Below are positions 52,909 to 61,955 of a stretch of 64,000 nucleotides of DNA, piece after piece (the stretch's first letter is position 1; the number at the start of each line of letters is the position of its first letter). The position numbers were made by a program, and so were the translations under genes. Where the stretch lies: contig NZ_JAULBC010000007.1 of the NCBI RefSeq assembly GCF_041060425.1, positions 1 to 64,000 of the forward strand. The letters are read 5' to 3'. The notes beneath the pieces were generated by a model. The model was not told the origin of the DNA and did no database searches. It worked only from the letters and a program-made list of their open reading frames with translations. The DNA is from Danxiaibacter flavus. GTDB taxonomy: Bacteria > Bacteroidota > Bacteroidia > Chitinophagales > Chitinophagaceae.

Positions 52909-53280
52909 TTAACAATTATGTCTTGATAACGGGTTCTCAAAATTTGCAGTTTCATCCTCACCCCTTTCTGTAAGACATTTATAGTCTTTTTCAATAGACA
53001 CTTTCAATTCGGATCCATCAGCATTGCGGATAGAACAGTATAATCCGTTTTCTTCGCTGTTTGTCCATTCAGAAAGTAACTTTTCAGGATACTGAACATG
53101 CACTGCGAAAGGGTCGAGTTTAACGACAGGTTCATCCACCGGTTTTAGCTTGATGCAGAAATGAATGCTGCCATTGGCAATCTGCGTTTCTTCCATAACA
53201 TATCCGTTTTGCTGTATGGAGCTGATGTCATTCTTATCCAGACGAAACCTGAGTGTGTTGGCTTTTATCCTGATCTTCAT
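52909..53280 (-). CDS. small DUF7009-like protein upstream of moaA
   Basis: About 123 residues from the ATG at 53280 (MKIRIKANTLRFRLDK). It is strand-rich: FRLDKNDISSIQQNGYV, ISFCIKLKPVDE-like middle, CSIRNADGSELKVSIEKDY, ending CLTERGEDETANFENP. It ends 3 bp before the moaA start, so the two are cotranscribed. I recall small proteins of this type (DUF7009 in Pfam naming) next to moaA in other Bacteroidota, which suggests a role in molybdenum-cofactor synthesis or its control; the link is contextual only. Confidence 0.6.
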   Translation of the reverse strand: MKIRIKANTLRFRLDKNDISSIQQNGYVMEETQIANGSIHFCIKLKPVDEPVVKLDPFAVHVQYPEKLLSEWTNSEENGLYCSIRNADGSELKVSIEKDYKCLTERGEDETANFENPLSRHNC

Positions 53281-53499
53281 GGTTAACAATTGAAGTGGTT
53301 AGTACAAATTTAGCACAATGTGGCCAGAGATGAACAGGCATGAACCTTTAAAGACAAGTAATTGACAATTGAAAATGGAAAATTGAAAATGATGGCACAA
53401 ACCTGACAATAAGCCTGGCTAGTGACGGATAACAGGTTCAAAGCGTAAGGGTTAGATTTCAGGTATTAAAAGTATGTGTCTGTTGAGCGTTGATATACA

Positions 53500-53710
53500 A
53501 CCAAAAATTCAAAACATCAGGCATCAAAACATCAGCCGTCAGACATCCTTCACATCATCCACCGTACCGGCCCGAACGTTCCGTCGGTACGGGCGGGCAT
53601 CTAACATCGAACATTATATCAGACATCAAAAAATCAGCCATCAGCCATTCTCCACATCGTACATCGTACCCGCCCGAACGTGCCGTCGGTACGGGCGGGC
53701 ATCTAACATT
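53500..53710. repeat. two tandem 102-bp repeats
   Basis: cggtacgggcgggcatctaa occurs at 53585 and 53687, a 102-bp period. Each unit also carries catcag...cagacatc type words and a stem of accc(g)cccg with cgggcgggc. This GC-rich unit is typical of dispersed repeats in this window. There is no gene in 53281-53770. Confidence 0.6.
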
Positions 53711-53770
53711 GTACACCGTACATTCGACTAATTTGTTTTAAATTGTTGCCTGAATAACGGGCACACATTT

Positions 53771-54868
53771 ATGCAACTGAATAAAGAGAGATATAACCGG
53801 CAGCTTCTGCTGGCTGGTTTTGGAGAGGAAGCGCAGCTTAAGCTTTTACAATCCCGCGTGCTGGTAGTTGGCGCAGGTGGTCTCGGGGTTCCTGTTTTAC
53901 AATATTTGTCCGGCATGGGCGTTGGCAAAATTGGAATTATAGATCACGATGTTGTTGCCGAAAGCAATCTCCACCGCCAGGTTTTATATACAACAAATGA
54001 TATAGGCGAGCCTAAAGCAAACAAGGCTGCAGAACGGTTAAATGCACTCAATCCCGAAGTTGAGTATATTGTATTTAACGAATTGCTTACCACCGGCAAT
54101 GCGCTTTCCGTTATCGGCCTTTTTGATGTGGTTGTTGATTGTACCGATAATTTTCCAACACGTTACCTGATCAATGATGCGTGTGTGATATTAAACAAAC
54201 CTTTTGTTTATGGCGCCATTCATCAGTATGAAGGACAGGTAAGCGTATTTAACCATAATGGATCGGCAACTTACCGTTGCCTGTTTCCCACGGCACCTGA
54301 AGTTGGCGTTGTGCAGGACTGCAATACCAATGGTGTGTTAGGGATCCTTCCCGGAATTATAGGTTGTTACCAGGCCAACGAAACGATTAAATTATTAACC
54401 GGCATCGGAGAGTTACTAGCCAACAAAATGTTGATCATCGATACACTATTCAATCAACAGAGAACTATCCGCTTCCAGCCAAAATCAGATCTTCCGCAAA
54501 TAACAAGGCTTGATAGCGATGATTATAAATCGCTGTGCGGATCGGCGAGACTTCGCAATATGTCCGTTTCAGAACTTGCGTCACGAATAAAAAACAACGA
54601 GGCAATCCAGCTTGTAGATGTCAGAGAAGATGATGAGCTGGCCATTTGCCAGATTGCTGACAGTATACACATTCCTTTAGGTGAAATAGTAGCGAAAGCA
54701 AATAAAATTGACGGAAGCCAGCCTGTCATTATGATTTGCCATCATGGTATCAGAAGCAGGATTGCAGGCGAAGAATTATTAAAGAAAGGATTTACCAATA
54801 TTTTTAATTTAACCGGCGGTATTCATGCATGGGCGCTAGAAATAGACAAGACGATGCAGGTGTACTAA
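53771..54868 (+). CDS. moeB: MoeB/ThiF-type adenylyltransferase with C-terminal rhodanese domain
   Basis: 365 residues. Residues 1-245 are the E1-like adenylation domain: ATP-binding GAGGLG at 34-39, the VDCTDNFPTRYLIND stretch, and the conserved cysteine C184 in QDCNTNGVLG. Residues 265-365 are a rhodanese domain with active C323 in ICHHGIRSR. It would adenylate and then sulfurate the MoaD C-terminus, taking sulfur as a rhodanese persulfide. The CxxC zinc motifs of E. coli MoeB are not obvious. The persulfide donor could be a cysteine desulfurase; one is encoded 12 kb upstream in the encapsulin operon. First gene of the plus-strand group with tauE, moaD and moaE. Confidence 0.93.
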   Translation: MQLNKERYNRQLLLAGFGEEAQLKLLQSRVLVVGAGGLGVPVLQYLSGMGVGKIGIIDHDVVAESNLHRQVLYTTNDIGEPKANKAAERLNALNPEVEYIVFNELLTTGNALSVIGLFDVVVDCTDNFPTRYLINDACVILNKPFVYGAIHQYEGQVSVFNHNGSATYRCLFPTAPEVGVVQDCNTNGVLGILPGIIGCYQANETIKLLTGIGELLANKMLIIDTLFNQQRTIRFQPKSDLPQITRLDSDDYKSLCGSARLRNMSVSELASRIKNNEAIQLVDVREDDELAICQIADSIHIPLGEIVAKANKIDGSQPVIMICHHGIRSRIAGEELLKKGFTNIFNLTGGIHAWALEIDKTMQVY

Positions 54869-54883
54869 CTTTAAACATTCAGA

Positions 54884-55636
54884 ATGGATTATCAACTGTG
54901 CCTGCTTTTCTTTTTGGTCGCCCTCGTATATTCTATGGCCGGTTTTGGCGGTGGCTCAAGTTATATGGCTATCATGGCATTGTATGGTGTAAGTATGTAC
55001 ACCATGAAATCGACTGCGCTTCTTTGCAATATTGTTGTAGTGACAAACGGTGTTTTCAATTTTTACAGGCAGGGATATCTTCCTCTGAAGAAAGCATTAT
55101 GGTTGAGTGTGGCCAGCGTTCCGATGGCTTTTATCGGCAGCTATATTCCATTAAAAGAACATGTATTTTTTATTGTACTTGGCACTTCGCTGGTAATTGC
55201 ATCATTACTGATGTTTTATCGATTACTGCCTTTTTATTCCGAGAAAAAATTTTCTAAAAATGAGACTTCGGTTTACAAGTTTAGCATTGCAGGCGGATTT
55301 ATTGGTGGATTAAGTGGCATGACAGGCATTGGTGGTGGAATATTTTTATCACCACTATTAAAACTGGCACATTTTGATACCGCAAAGAATATTGCTGGCT
55401 TGAGCAGTTTTTTTATACTCGTAAATTCAATTGCAGGCCTGCTTGGACAATTTTCGAGAAAGCAAATAAGTTTTGATTATAATTTTACTATCCCGTTGTT
55501 GCTTAGTGTGATTGTCGGTGGGCAGATAGGCACCTATCTGAGCGCAAAAAAACTGAGTGAAAAATGGGTAACGGTTGCAACTGCAGTGCTTGTTGGCTAC
55601 GCAGGAGCAAGATTGCTAATGAACGCAAATGCATAA
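54884..55636 (+). CDS. TauE/SafE-family membrane transporter
   Basis: 250 residues with about eight membrane segments. It has the two TauE-like repeats: MAGFGGGSSYMAIMALYGV and later GGLSGMTGIGGGIFLSPLL. TauE/SafE proteins export sulfite, sulfoacetate or related organosulfur anions. It lies 15 bp after moeB and before moaD, so it is part of the Moco transcript; export of sulfite or cofactor-related anions would fit, but the substrate is inferred. A molybdate role cannot be excluded, because no ModABC is present in the window. Confidence 0.85.
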   Translation: MDYQLCLLFFLVALVYSMAGFGGGSSYMAIMALYGVSMYTMKSTALLCNIVVVTNGVFNFYRQGYLPLKKALWLSVASVPMAFIGSYIPLKEHVFFIVLGTSLVIASLLMFYRLLPFYSEKKFSKNETSVYKFSIAGGFIGGLSGMTGIGGGIFLSPLLKLAHFDTAKNIAGLSSFFILVNSIAGLLGQFSRKQISFDYNFTIPLLLSVIVGGQIGTYLSAKKLSEKWVTVATAVLVGYAGARLLMNANA

Positions 55637-55733
55637 ATCAGATATCAGCAATCAGCTATTAGGTATCAGCTATAAGGCTTCGGACGCGGGCATAAAAATG
55701 ATTTTTTAAAATGATTGGTTTAAAATAAATACC

Positions 55734-55973
55734 ATGTCGCATACGATTTTATTATTTGGTATAACAAAAGATATAATAGGAGGTTCTGTTCATGAAACGG
55801 GAAACGCGTTTACTACCGTGGGTGAGTTAAGGCGCCATCTCTACAACATATATCCGCAACTGGAAAAATTAAATTCGCTGATGATTGCGGTCAATAATAA
55901 TTACGCGAATGATGATGACAGGTTACAATCTTCCGACGAAATTGCATTAATACCACCAGTAAGCGGAGGATAA
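55734..55973 (+). CDS. moaD: molybdopterin synthase sulfur carrier MoaD
   Basis: 79 residues ending in PPVSGG. The C-terminal Gly-Gly is the site of thiocarboxylate formation by MoeB. Ubiquitin-like fold: ILLFGITKDIIGG start, VGELRRHLYNIYPQL, LMIAVNNNYANDDDRL. The stop is 1 bp before moaE, so the two subunits of molybdopterin synthase are cotranslated. Confidence 0.95.
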   Translation: MSHTILLFGITKDIIGGSVHETGNAFTTVGELRRHLYNIYPQLEKLNSLMIAVNNNYANDDDRLQSSDEIALIPPVSGG

Positions 55974-55974
55974 T

Positions 55975-56391
55975 ATGAAGGCTTCAATTTATATAGCAGA
56001 GACCATTAACACAACGGACGTAATAACAGCCATCAGTAAACCAGAATACGGGGCAGTTGATGTTTTTATAGGCACTGTCCGGAATCACACGCAAGGCAAA
56101 AAAGTGATCAAACTATTCTTTGAGTGCTACGAGCCGATGGCGCTGTTGGAAATGCAGAAAATTGCTGACGAAGCTAAAGAACGCTTTGCTATCCAGGAAA
56201 TCATTATCCATCATGCTACAGGTGAAAAATACCCGGGAGAACTGGCTGTAGTAATTGCTGTAGCGGCGCACCGCCGCAAGGCAGCATTCGAAGCCTGCGA
56301 ATTTGCAATCGACACCCTTAAACAAACTGTTCCGATCTGGAAAAAAGAATTTTTTGAAGACGGCAGCGTTTGGGTAGCTGCACATCCTTAA
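55975..56391 (+). CDS. moaE: molybdopterin synthase catalytic subunit MoaE
   Basis: 138 residues. MoaE converts precursor Z (cPMP) to molybdopterin with sulfur from MoaD. Landmarks: GAVDVFIGTVRNHTQGKKV, YEPMALLEMQKI, the HRRKAAFEAC block and the catalytic lysine region VPIWKKEFFEDG. Its stop overlaps the convergent mobA stop by 4 nt, so this is a tight convergent junction. Confidence 0.95.
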   Translation: MKASIYIAETINTTDVITAISKPEYGAVDVFIGTVRNHTQGKKVIKLFFECYEPMALLEMQKIADEAKERFAIQEIIIHHATGEKYPGELAVVIAVAAHRRKAAFEACEFAIDTLKQTVPIWKKEFFEDGSVWVAAHP

Positions 56392-56987
56392 CCAAGCATG
56401 CGAATCACATCCTGTCTTTCTTCTGGCGTGTTGGCATTCAGCTGTTCTTCCGGATTGTCATTGGTAAGCAGCAGAATATCAGTTGACAACAATGTTTTAC
56501 GCGGGCAAAATAAGTCATTTTTATAATTCTCCTTTAACAACGCGAGTCCCGCTGGCTCCCATATTGCAATAAGCGGTTCAGGTAAATGATTTTCAGGGCT
56601 TACAAAAGATGTTGCACTTTTTGACGCATTCCTGTTATCAATCAGCAAGCGCAAAGTGTGGTCCGTTAGTAACGGCAGATCGCAGGCAACAACAAGCCAG
56701 GCTGCGTCAGGATCTTTTTCATGGGCAGAAACCAGTCCCATCGCCGGCCCCTTTCCTTCGGCCATATCTTCAATAATGCGGTAATTTTCACCAAAAAACT
56801 GATGCTGATCCGGCCGGCACGAAATAAAAACATCCTGCAACAGGGGTTTCAGCATGTTATACAGGTATAGCCATTGAGGAATGCCGTCATGATACGATAT
56901 CAGGAACTTATCTGTTTGCATTCGCCTGCTGTATCCACCACATAATATCAGTGCATATAATGGAGCTTTATTTTCGTTCAAAGTCAT
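56388..56987 (-). CDS. mobA: molybdenum cofactor guanylyltransferase MobA-like
   Basis: 199 residues, nucleotidyltransferase fold with the MobA signature LILCGGYSRRMQTDK, then IIEDMAEGKGPAMGLVSA and VVACDLPLLT (metal-binding D). It attaches GMP to the molybdopterin dithiolene, needed by the MGD-type nitrate reductase in this window. Some Bacteroidota members are annotated as generic NTP transferases, but the gene context supports MobA. Its start overlaps the end of moaC by 20 nt. Confidence 0.85.
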   Translation of the reverse strand: MTLNENKAPLYALILCGGYSRRMQTDKFLISYHDGIPQWLYLYNMLKPLLQDVFISCRPDQHQFFGENYRIIEDMAEGKGPAMGLVSAHEKDPDAAWLVVACDLPLLTDHTLRLLIDNRNASKSATSFVSPENHLPEPLIAIWEPAGLALLKENYKNDLFCPRKTLLSTDILLLTNDNPEEQLNANTPEERQDVIRMLG

Positions 56988-57453
56988 TTTTGCCTCCGCT
57001 TTTACTCATTAGCCTGGTTTCTTTAATTACGATATCGTGAGAAAATGCCTTGCACATATCATAAATCGTAAGCGCAGCAACACTCGCACCGGTTAGCGCT
57101 TCCATTTCCACACCCGTCTTTCCGGTTGTTTTTACGGTGCAGGAAACAACAGCTTCATTCTCTTCCATCACGATATTTACCTGGCAGTTTTCCAGCAATA
57201 ATGTGTGGCACAAAGGAATCAGATCCGGTGTTTTCTTTGCCGCCATAACGCCGGCAATGATTGCGGTTTGAAAAACGGCACCTTTTTTTACGTTGATATC
57301 CGTACCGGTAAAATGCTCCAGCACTTCTGCCGGCAGCACCACCCTGGACTGGGCAGTAGCAATGCGTGTGGTTACCTGTTTTGCCTCAATATCCACTATT
57401 GCCGGACGGTTCTGCTCGTTTAAGTGAGTAAATTTTTTTTCGTGCGTATTCAT
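56968..57453 (-). CDS. moaC: cyclic pyranopterin monophosphate synthase MoaC
   Basis: 161 residues, full length. MoaC turns the MoaA product into cPMP. Landmarks: VDIEAKQVTTRIATAQ, KKGAVFQTAIIAGVMAAKKT, the LIPLCHTLLL active-site region, VKTTGKTGVEMEALTGASVAALTIYDMCKA and KETRLMSKSGGKN. First gene of the minus-strand moaC-mobA pair, divergent from moeA, with about 108 bp between their start codons. Confidence 0.96.
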   Translation of the reverse strand: MNTHEKKFTHLNEQNRPAIVDIEAKQVTTRIATAQSRVVLPAEVLEHFTGTDINVKKGAVFQTAIIAGVMAAKKTPDLIPLCHTLLLENCQVNIVMEENEAVVSCTVKTTGKTGVEMEALTGASVAALTIYDMCKAFSHDIVIKETRLMSKSGGKNDFERK

Positions 57454-57561
57454 CGCTGTAAATTTACTACTCTCTATTCAATGTCCCTGATTTATTGATG
57501 CGACGAATTGGTATGACAAACAGGGAAATGAGCGTGAAGTTTATCTTTAAAAGAATTGACT

Positions 57562-58755
57562 ATGCTAACGGTTCAACAGGCATTTGAATATATTATGCAA
57601 ACTTCTTCTACCGCAAGCCGCGAAACGGTTGATATTTCGGACGCGGATGGCCGTGTGTTGATGGAAACCATAATAGCTGACCGCCCCTTCCCTCCTTTTG
57701 ACAGGATCACGATGGATGGAATTGCCATTAATTATAATGACTATGGGAACGGCCAACGCAGCTTTGCCATACAGGGCATGCAGGCAGCCGGCGATCCGCA
57801 GAAAACGCTGGCCGACGGTTGTTGTATTGAAGTAATGACGGGAACTGTTCTTCCCGCAAATGCAGATACAGTTATCCCTTATGAACATCTCCAACAGGTC
57901 AACAACACATTTCTCGTAACAAATGAAGTAGTAAAACAACAGAATATTCATCGCAAAGCCAGCGATGTTGGTGAGGGTGAAGTTTTACTGGATAACGGGG
58001 TATGCATTGGCGGAGCAGAAATTGCTGTACTGGCATCCGTAGGTAAACAGCAGGTTACCGTAAGCAAAAAACTCAAAGTCGCGTTGGTTGCTACAGGTAA
58101 TGAGCTGGTGCCTGTTAATCAACGTCCGGAGGCTCACCAGGTAAGAATGTCCAATGTGTACGCATTAAAAGCCGTGCTGAATAATCATAACACAACCTGC
58201 ACGATCTTACACCTGAATGATGATAAGAAAGAACTTCTCCAATCGTTTTCAAGCTTGTTTAACGAATACGATCTGATCATTTGTTCGGGAGGCGTTTCTG
58301 CGGGAAAACTGGACTACATACCCGAAGTGCTTGCTGAGCTTGCCGTTGACATCAAATTTCATAAAGTAAAACAACGGCCCGGAAAACCATTGTTGTTTGC
58401 GGTTTCAAAAAACAATGTGCTGTTTTTCGGCCTGCCCGGCAATCCTGTATCAGGATTTATGTGCCTGCATCGCTATGTAATTCCCTGGATACATAAAACA
58501 ATTGGCATAAAAACGCCGGTTGAGCCTTTGAAAGCAGTTTTAAAAGAAGATATTTTGTTTGATAAACCACTTACCTTCTTTCCGCCCGTACACATTACCA
58601 CATCTAACAATGGTACTTTGATTGCTGACCCGCATCTCACCAACGGATCGGGCGATTATGCAACGTTAACTTCAGCAAACGCTTTCCTTGAACTTCCTGA
58701 TGGAAAAGATATTTTTAAAAAAGGGGAAGTATATGATGCCTGGTTTTACAGATAG
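57562..58755 (+). CDS. moeA: molybdopterin molybdotransferase MoeA
   Basis: About 397 residues from the ATG at 57562; a TTG two codons upstream is possible. MoeA inserts molybdate into adenylated molybdopterin. Landmarks: PPFDRITMDGIAI (the FD-x-(S/T)-x-MDG motif), VMTGTVLPANADTVIPYE, VALVATGNELVP, ICSGGVSAGKLDY and FGLPGNPVSGFMC. The full length matches the family. The adenylyltransferase Mog/MogA was not seen in the window and is presumably elsewhere. Confidence 0.95.
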   Translation: MLTVQQAFEYIMQTSSTASRETVDISDADGRVLMETIIADRPFPPFDRITMDGIAINYNDYGNGQRSFAIQGMQAAGDPQKTLADGCCIEVMTGTVLPANADTVIPYEHLQQVNNTFLVTNEVVKQQNIHRKASDVGEGEVLLDNGVCIGGAEIAVLASVGKQQVTVSKKLKVALVATGNELVPVNQRPEAHQVRMSNVYALKAVLNNHNTTCTILHLNDDKKELLQSFSSLFNEYDLIICSGGVSAGKLDYIPEVLAELAVDIKFHKVKQRPGKPLLFAVSKNNVLFFGLPGNPVSGFMCLHRYVIPWIHKTIGIKTPVEPLKAVLKEDILFDKPLTFFPPVHITTSNNGTLIADPHLTNGSGDYATLTSANAFLELPDGKDIFKKGEVYDAWFYR

Positions 58756-58797
58756 AGGAGAATTATAGGTAACGTGATTTTTATCCTAAGATATGTG

Positions 58798-58871
58798 ATT
58801 GCCCGTAGGGCATCAAGCTCAATAGAATTTTGAACGATGCTGATTTCTTGTCCGTAGGACATTAACCCACC
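58798..58871. repeat. dispersed gcccgtagggc repeat, copy 2
   Basis: Matches 491-565: ttgcccgtaggg, aagctcaatagaa, then gtccgtaggacattaac. It lies in the 346-bp gap 58756-59101 between moeA and the permease, which shows no gene. Confidence 0.5.
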
Positions 58872-59101
58872 AAATGCCTGTCTCAAAAACGAACAGCAAC
58901 TGTTTCATTTTCGAACACAGTATTAATTCCTTTCCTTTCTAAGTAATTGATAACCAAAGTTCTGACACTTAGTATATCATTTGATCACTTGTCGGGTAAC
59001 TTTTAAGAAGAAGTAACGTTAGAGATAATGCACAAATATTAATTGACTTTATTCTTGCTTAAAGGATTAGTCCCTTACATAAACATTGAAGAAACGTCTG
59101 T

Positions 59102-61525
59102 ATGCTTAAGAACTACTTTAAAATAGCCTGGCGCAATATCAAGCGCCACAAAGCTTATTCAGCCATTAATATTTTTGGGTTAGCTATCGGCATTGCAGCT
59201 TGCTTACTCATTCTGCAATACGTTTCATTTGAATTGAGCTTTGAGAATTTCCAGGTGAACAAGGATCGTATTTACCGTGTTCAGCAGGACAGATACGACA
59301 ATGGCAAGCTAAGCACACAATGGGCTGCGGGCGCATTTGCAGTAGGTAATTCATTTAAAGATGCCATTCCCGAAATTGAAGATTATGTAAAGGTTGTAGG
59401 CAATGGTCGCGTTACTGCAGACGTAAATAACCAGCCCTTAAAAATTGAAAAAGTATATTTTACCAACGCATCTTTCTTTAGCATTTTTACCTATCCATTG
59501 CTTTCCGGCAACAAGACGACAGCTTTAAAAGAACCATTTACCGCTGCACTTTCTGAAACTACAGCCAAAAAAATATATGGAACCACTAACGTGGTTGGTA
59601 AGAGACTTGCTTTAAACCGCAACAGCAATTATACAATCACTGCCGTTTACAAAGACGCCCCTGTAAATACCCAGCTTAAGCCTGATATGTTATTATCCTA
59701 TGCAAGCTTTTTGAAATTCACAACTGATTCTACCGGTAACGGGCCGGAGAATGCATGGCAGTGGGACGGGTGCCTTACCTATCTTTTATTGAGAAAAAAT
59801 GTGAATCCTGCGGTAGTTGAAAAGAAATTTATCCCCGTAGTGAACAAGTTCACTAAGGAAGATATGAAAAAATACAACGCAGCTGTAACTTATCATTTGC
59901 AGCCGTTAAAAGATATTCATCTGTACTCACATTACATGATGGAACCTGGTGAGAATGGCGATGGCAAAACAGTTTACCTGTTATTGGGCATTGCTTTTTT
60001 TATTGTAGTAATCGCCTGGGTTAATTATATAAACCTGGCAACCGCACGTGCCATCACAAGGGCCCGCGAAGTTGGTGTACGCAAAGCCGTGGGTTCGCAG
60101 CGCGGACAATTAATCGTACAATTTCTTTCTGAATCTGCAGTCCTTAATGCGTCCGCATTGTTATTGGCAATAATCATCGTTTTAATTGCCATTCCGGGAT
60201 TTAATGCATTATCCGGACAACAACTTTCTTTCTCCCTGTTTATGCAATCAAATTTCTGGCTTGCGTTGATCAGCCTGTTCCTTATAGGCGTTTTCTTTTC
60301 AGGTTTGTATCCGGCCTTCGTGCTTTCGGGTTTCAAACCGGTTGAAGTATTAAAAGGCAAAATGGGAACAACAAGCCGCGGATCGTTATTAAGAAAATCG
60401 CTCGTGGTGTTTCAGTTTGCAGCGTCTTTGTTTTTGCTCATAGGTACCGTTACTGTTTATCGCCAGATACAATATATGCGGAAGCAATCGCTGGGAATAA
60501 ACATTGAACAGACACTGATAGTATCACCGCCTATCGTTGGCATTGATTCCACTTTTTTGCAAAAGATGAGCGCTTTTAAACAAGAACTTCAACAAAAATC
60601 TTTTATTCAGCGGATAACTGTTTCTACCAGCATTCCGGGAGAAGCTGTTGGCTGGAATGCCGGCGGAATAAAGCTTGTGGGGCAGGATGAATCCAAACAA
60701 AAACAATATCGTGTTATTGGTGTTGATTACGATTATTTGAGAACATATGACCTGAAAGTTATTGCGGGTCGTGCGTTTGATAAATCATTCGGATCAGATA
60801 AACACTCTGTTATTTTCAACCGGAAAGCTGTTGAGCAACTCGGATTCAACAAGCCGGAAGAAGCGATTGGAAAGAGAATTGATTTTTGGGGTGATCAATA
60901 CACCATAGAAGGTGTTACTGAAAACTTTCATCAGCAATCACTAAGGGAAGCTTACGAACCGCTGATCATTCGTTTAATTCCGGATGTCAACGGATCTATT
61001 TCCATAAAAACGCCTGCAACCAATGCAGCCCAAACTATAGCCGCAGTAAGAGATGAATGGAGCAAGTTTTTCCCCGGAAACACACTGGAATATTTCTTCC
61101 TGGATGATCACTTTGATGATCAGTATAAAGCGGATAAAAGATTCGGCAAAGTATTCGGATTGTTTACCAGTCTTGCCATACTTGTCGCCTGCCTGGGATT
61201 GTTTGGTCTTGCCTCTTTCACCACGTTGCAACGCACAAAAGAAATAGGCATAAGAAAAGTGCTTGGTGCTTCTGTAGGCAGTATTTTAAATCTTCTTTAC
61301 CGCGAATTTGCATTGCTGTTGACAATTGCATTTCTTATTACTGTTCCGCTTGCATGGATCAGCACGTCCAAATGGCTGGAAGGTTATGCATTTCGTATCA
61401 GTCTGCAATGGGCCTATTTTGTATTGCCGTTTATTGCTATTATCGCTATTGCATTTATAACAGTAAGCTTTCAATCGCTAAAAGCCGCTATGGCCAACCC
61501 GGTGAAGAGCTTAAGAACAGAATAG
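59102..61525 (+). CDS. FtsX/MacB-type ABC transporter permease
   Basis: 807 residues. The N-terminus MLKNYFKIAWRNIKRHKAYS is the common start of Bacteroidota MacB-like permeases; a first membrane helix is followed by a large periplasmic (MacB-PCD) domain, three helices with the ARAITRAREVGVRKAVGSQRG FtsX loop, a second periplasmic domain, and three final helices with TLQRTKEIGIRKVLGAS. This double-FtsX layout is typical. No ATPase gene is adjacent, so it must work with one encoded elsewhere. Such permeases export peptides or act as mechanotransmission complexes. Its 3' end is duplicated at 62067-62123. Confidence 0.9.
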   Translation: MLKNYFKIAWRNIKRHKAYSAINIFGLAIGIAACLLILQYVSFELSFENFQVNKDRIYRVQQDRYDNGKLSTQWAAGAFAVGNSFKDAIPEIEDYVKVVGNGRVTADVNNQPLKIEKVYFTNASFFSIFTYPLLSGNKTTALKEPFTAALSETTAKKIYGTTNVVGKRLALNRNSNYTITAVYKDAPVNTQLKPDMLLSYASFLKFTTDSTGNGPENAWQWDGCLTYLLLRKNVNPAVVEKKFIPVVNKFTKEDMKKYNAAVTYHLQPLKDIHLYSHYMMEPGENGDGKTVYLLLGIAFFIVVIAWVNYINLATARAITRAREVGVRKAVGSQRGQLIVQFLSESAVLNASALLLAIIIVLIAIPGFNALSGQQLSFSLFMQSNFWLALISLFLIGVFFSGLYPAFVLSGFKPVEVLKGKMGTTSRGSLLRKSLVVFQFAASLFLLIGTVTVYRQIQYMRKQSLGINIEQTLIVSPPIVGIDSTFLQKMSAFKQELQQKSFIQRITVSTSIPGEAVGWNAGGIKLVGQDESKQKQYRVIGVDYDYLRTYDLKVIAGRAFDKSFGSDKHSVIFNRKAVEQLGFNKPEEAIGKRIDFWGDQYTIEGVTENFHQQSLREAYEPLIIRLIPDVNGSISIKTPATNAAQTIAAVRDEWSKFFPGNTLEYFFLDDHFDDQYKADKRFGKVFGLFTSLAILVACLGLFGLASFTTLQRTKEIGIRKVLGASVGSILNLLYREFALLLTIAFLITVPLAWISTSKWLEGYAFRISLQWAYFVLPFIAIIAIAFITVSFQSLKAAMANPVKSLRTE

Positions 61526-61532
61526 TACGAAG

Positions 61533-61955
61533 TACTTGAGTGCGGACATGCTTATTTCATTGAAGCAGGTTTTGTTTCAAGTACGAAGTACGAACTATGA
61601 AGTACTTGAGTGCGGATAAGCTTATTTCATCGAAGCAGGTTTTGTTTCAAGTACGAAGTACAAACTACGAAGTACTTGAGTGCGGACATGCTTATTTCAT
61701 CGAAGCAGGTTTTGTTTCAAGTACGAAGTACGAACTACGAAGTACTTGAGTGCGGATAGGCTTATATAATTGAAGGCTGGTTTAATTGTAAAGTACGAAG
61801 TACGAATTACGAAGTACTTGAGCGTACGTGGTTTATTTAATTAAATGCAGGCTTAATTGCAAGTACGAAGTACGAACTACGAAGTACTTGAGTGCGAGTA
61901 GGCTTATATAATTGAAGACTGGTTTAATTGTAAAGTACGAAGTACGAACTGACTT
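61533..61955. repeat. 70-bp tandem repeats, six units
   Basis: The word tacttgagtgcgg or a close variant recurs at 61533, 61603, 61673, 61743, 61815 and 61885, and again at 62145 and 62214, a period of 70-72 bp. Each unit has the self-complementary aagtacgaagta...gtactt, so each can fold. There is no coding capacity. The repeats begin 7 bp after the permease stop. Confidence 0.75.

Noticed and set aside
61533..61955. CRISPR array
   Set aside because: The 70-bp units are nearly identical along their whole length, with no unique spacers.
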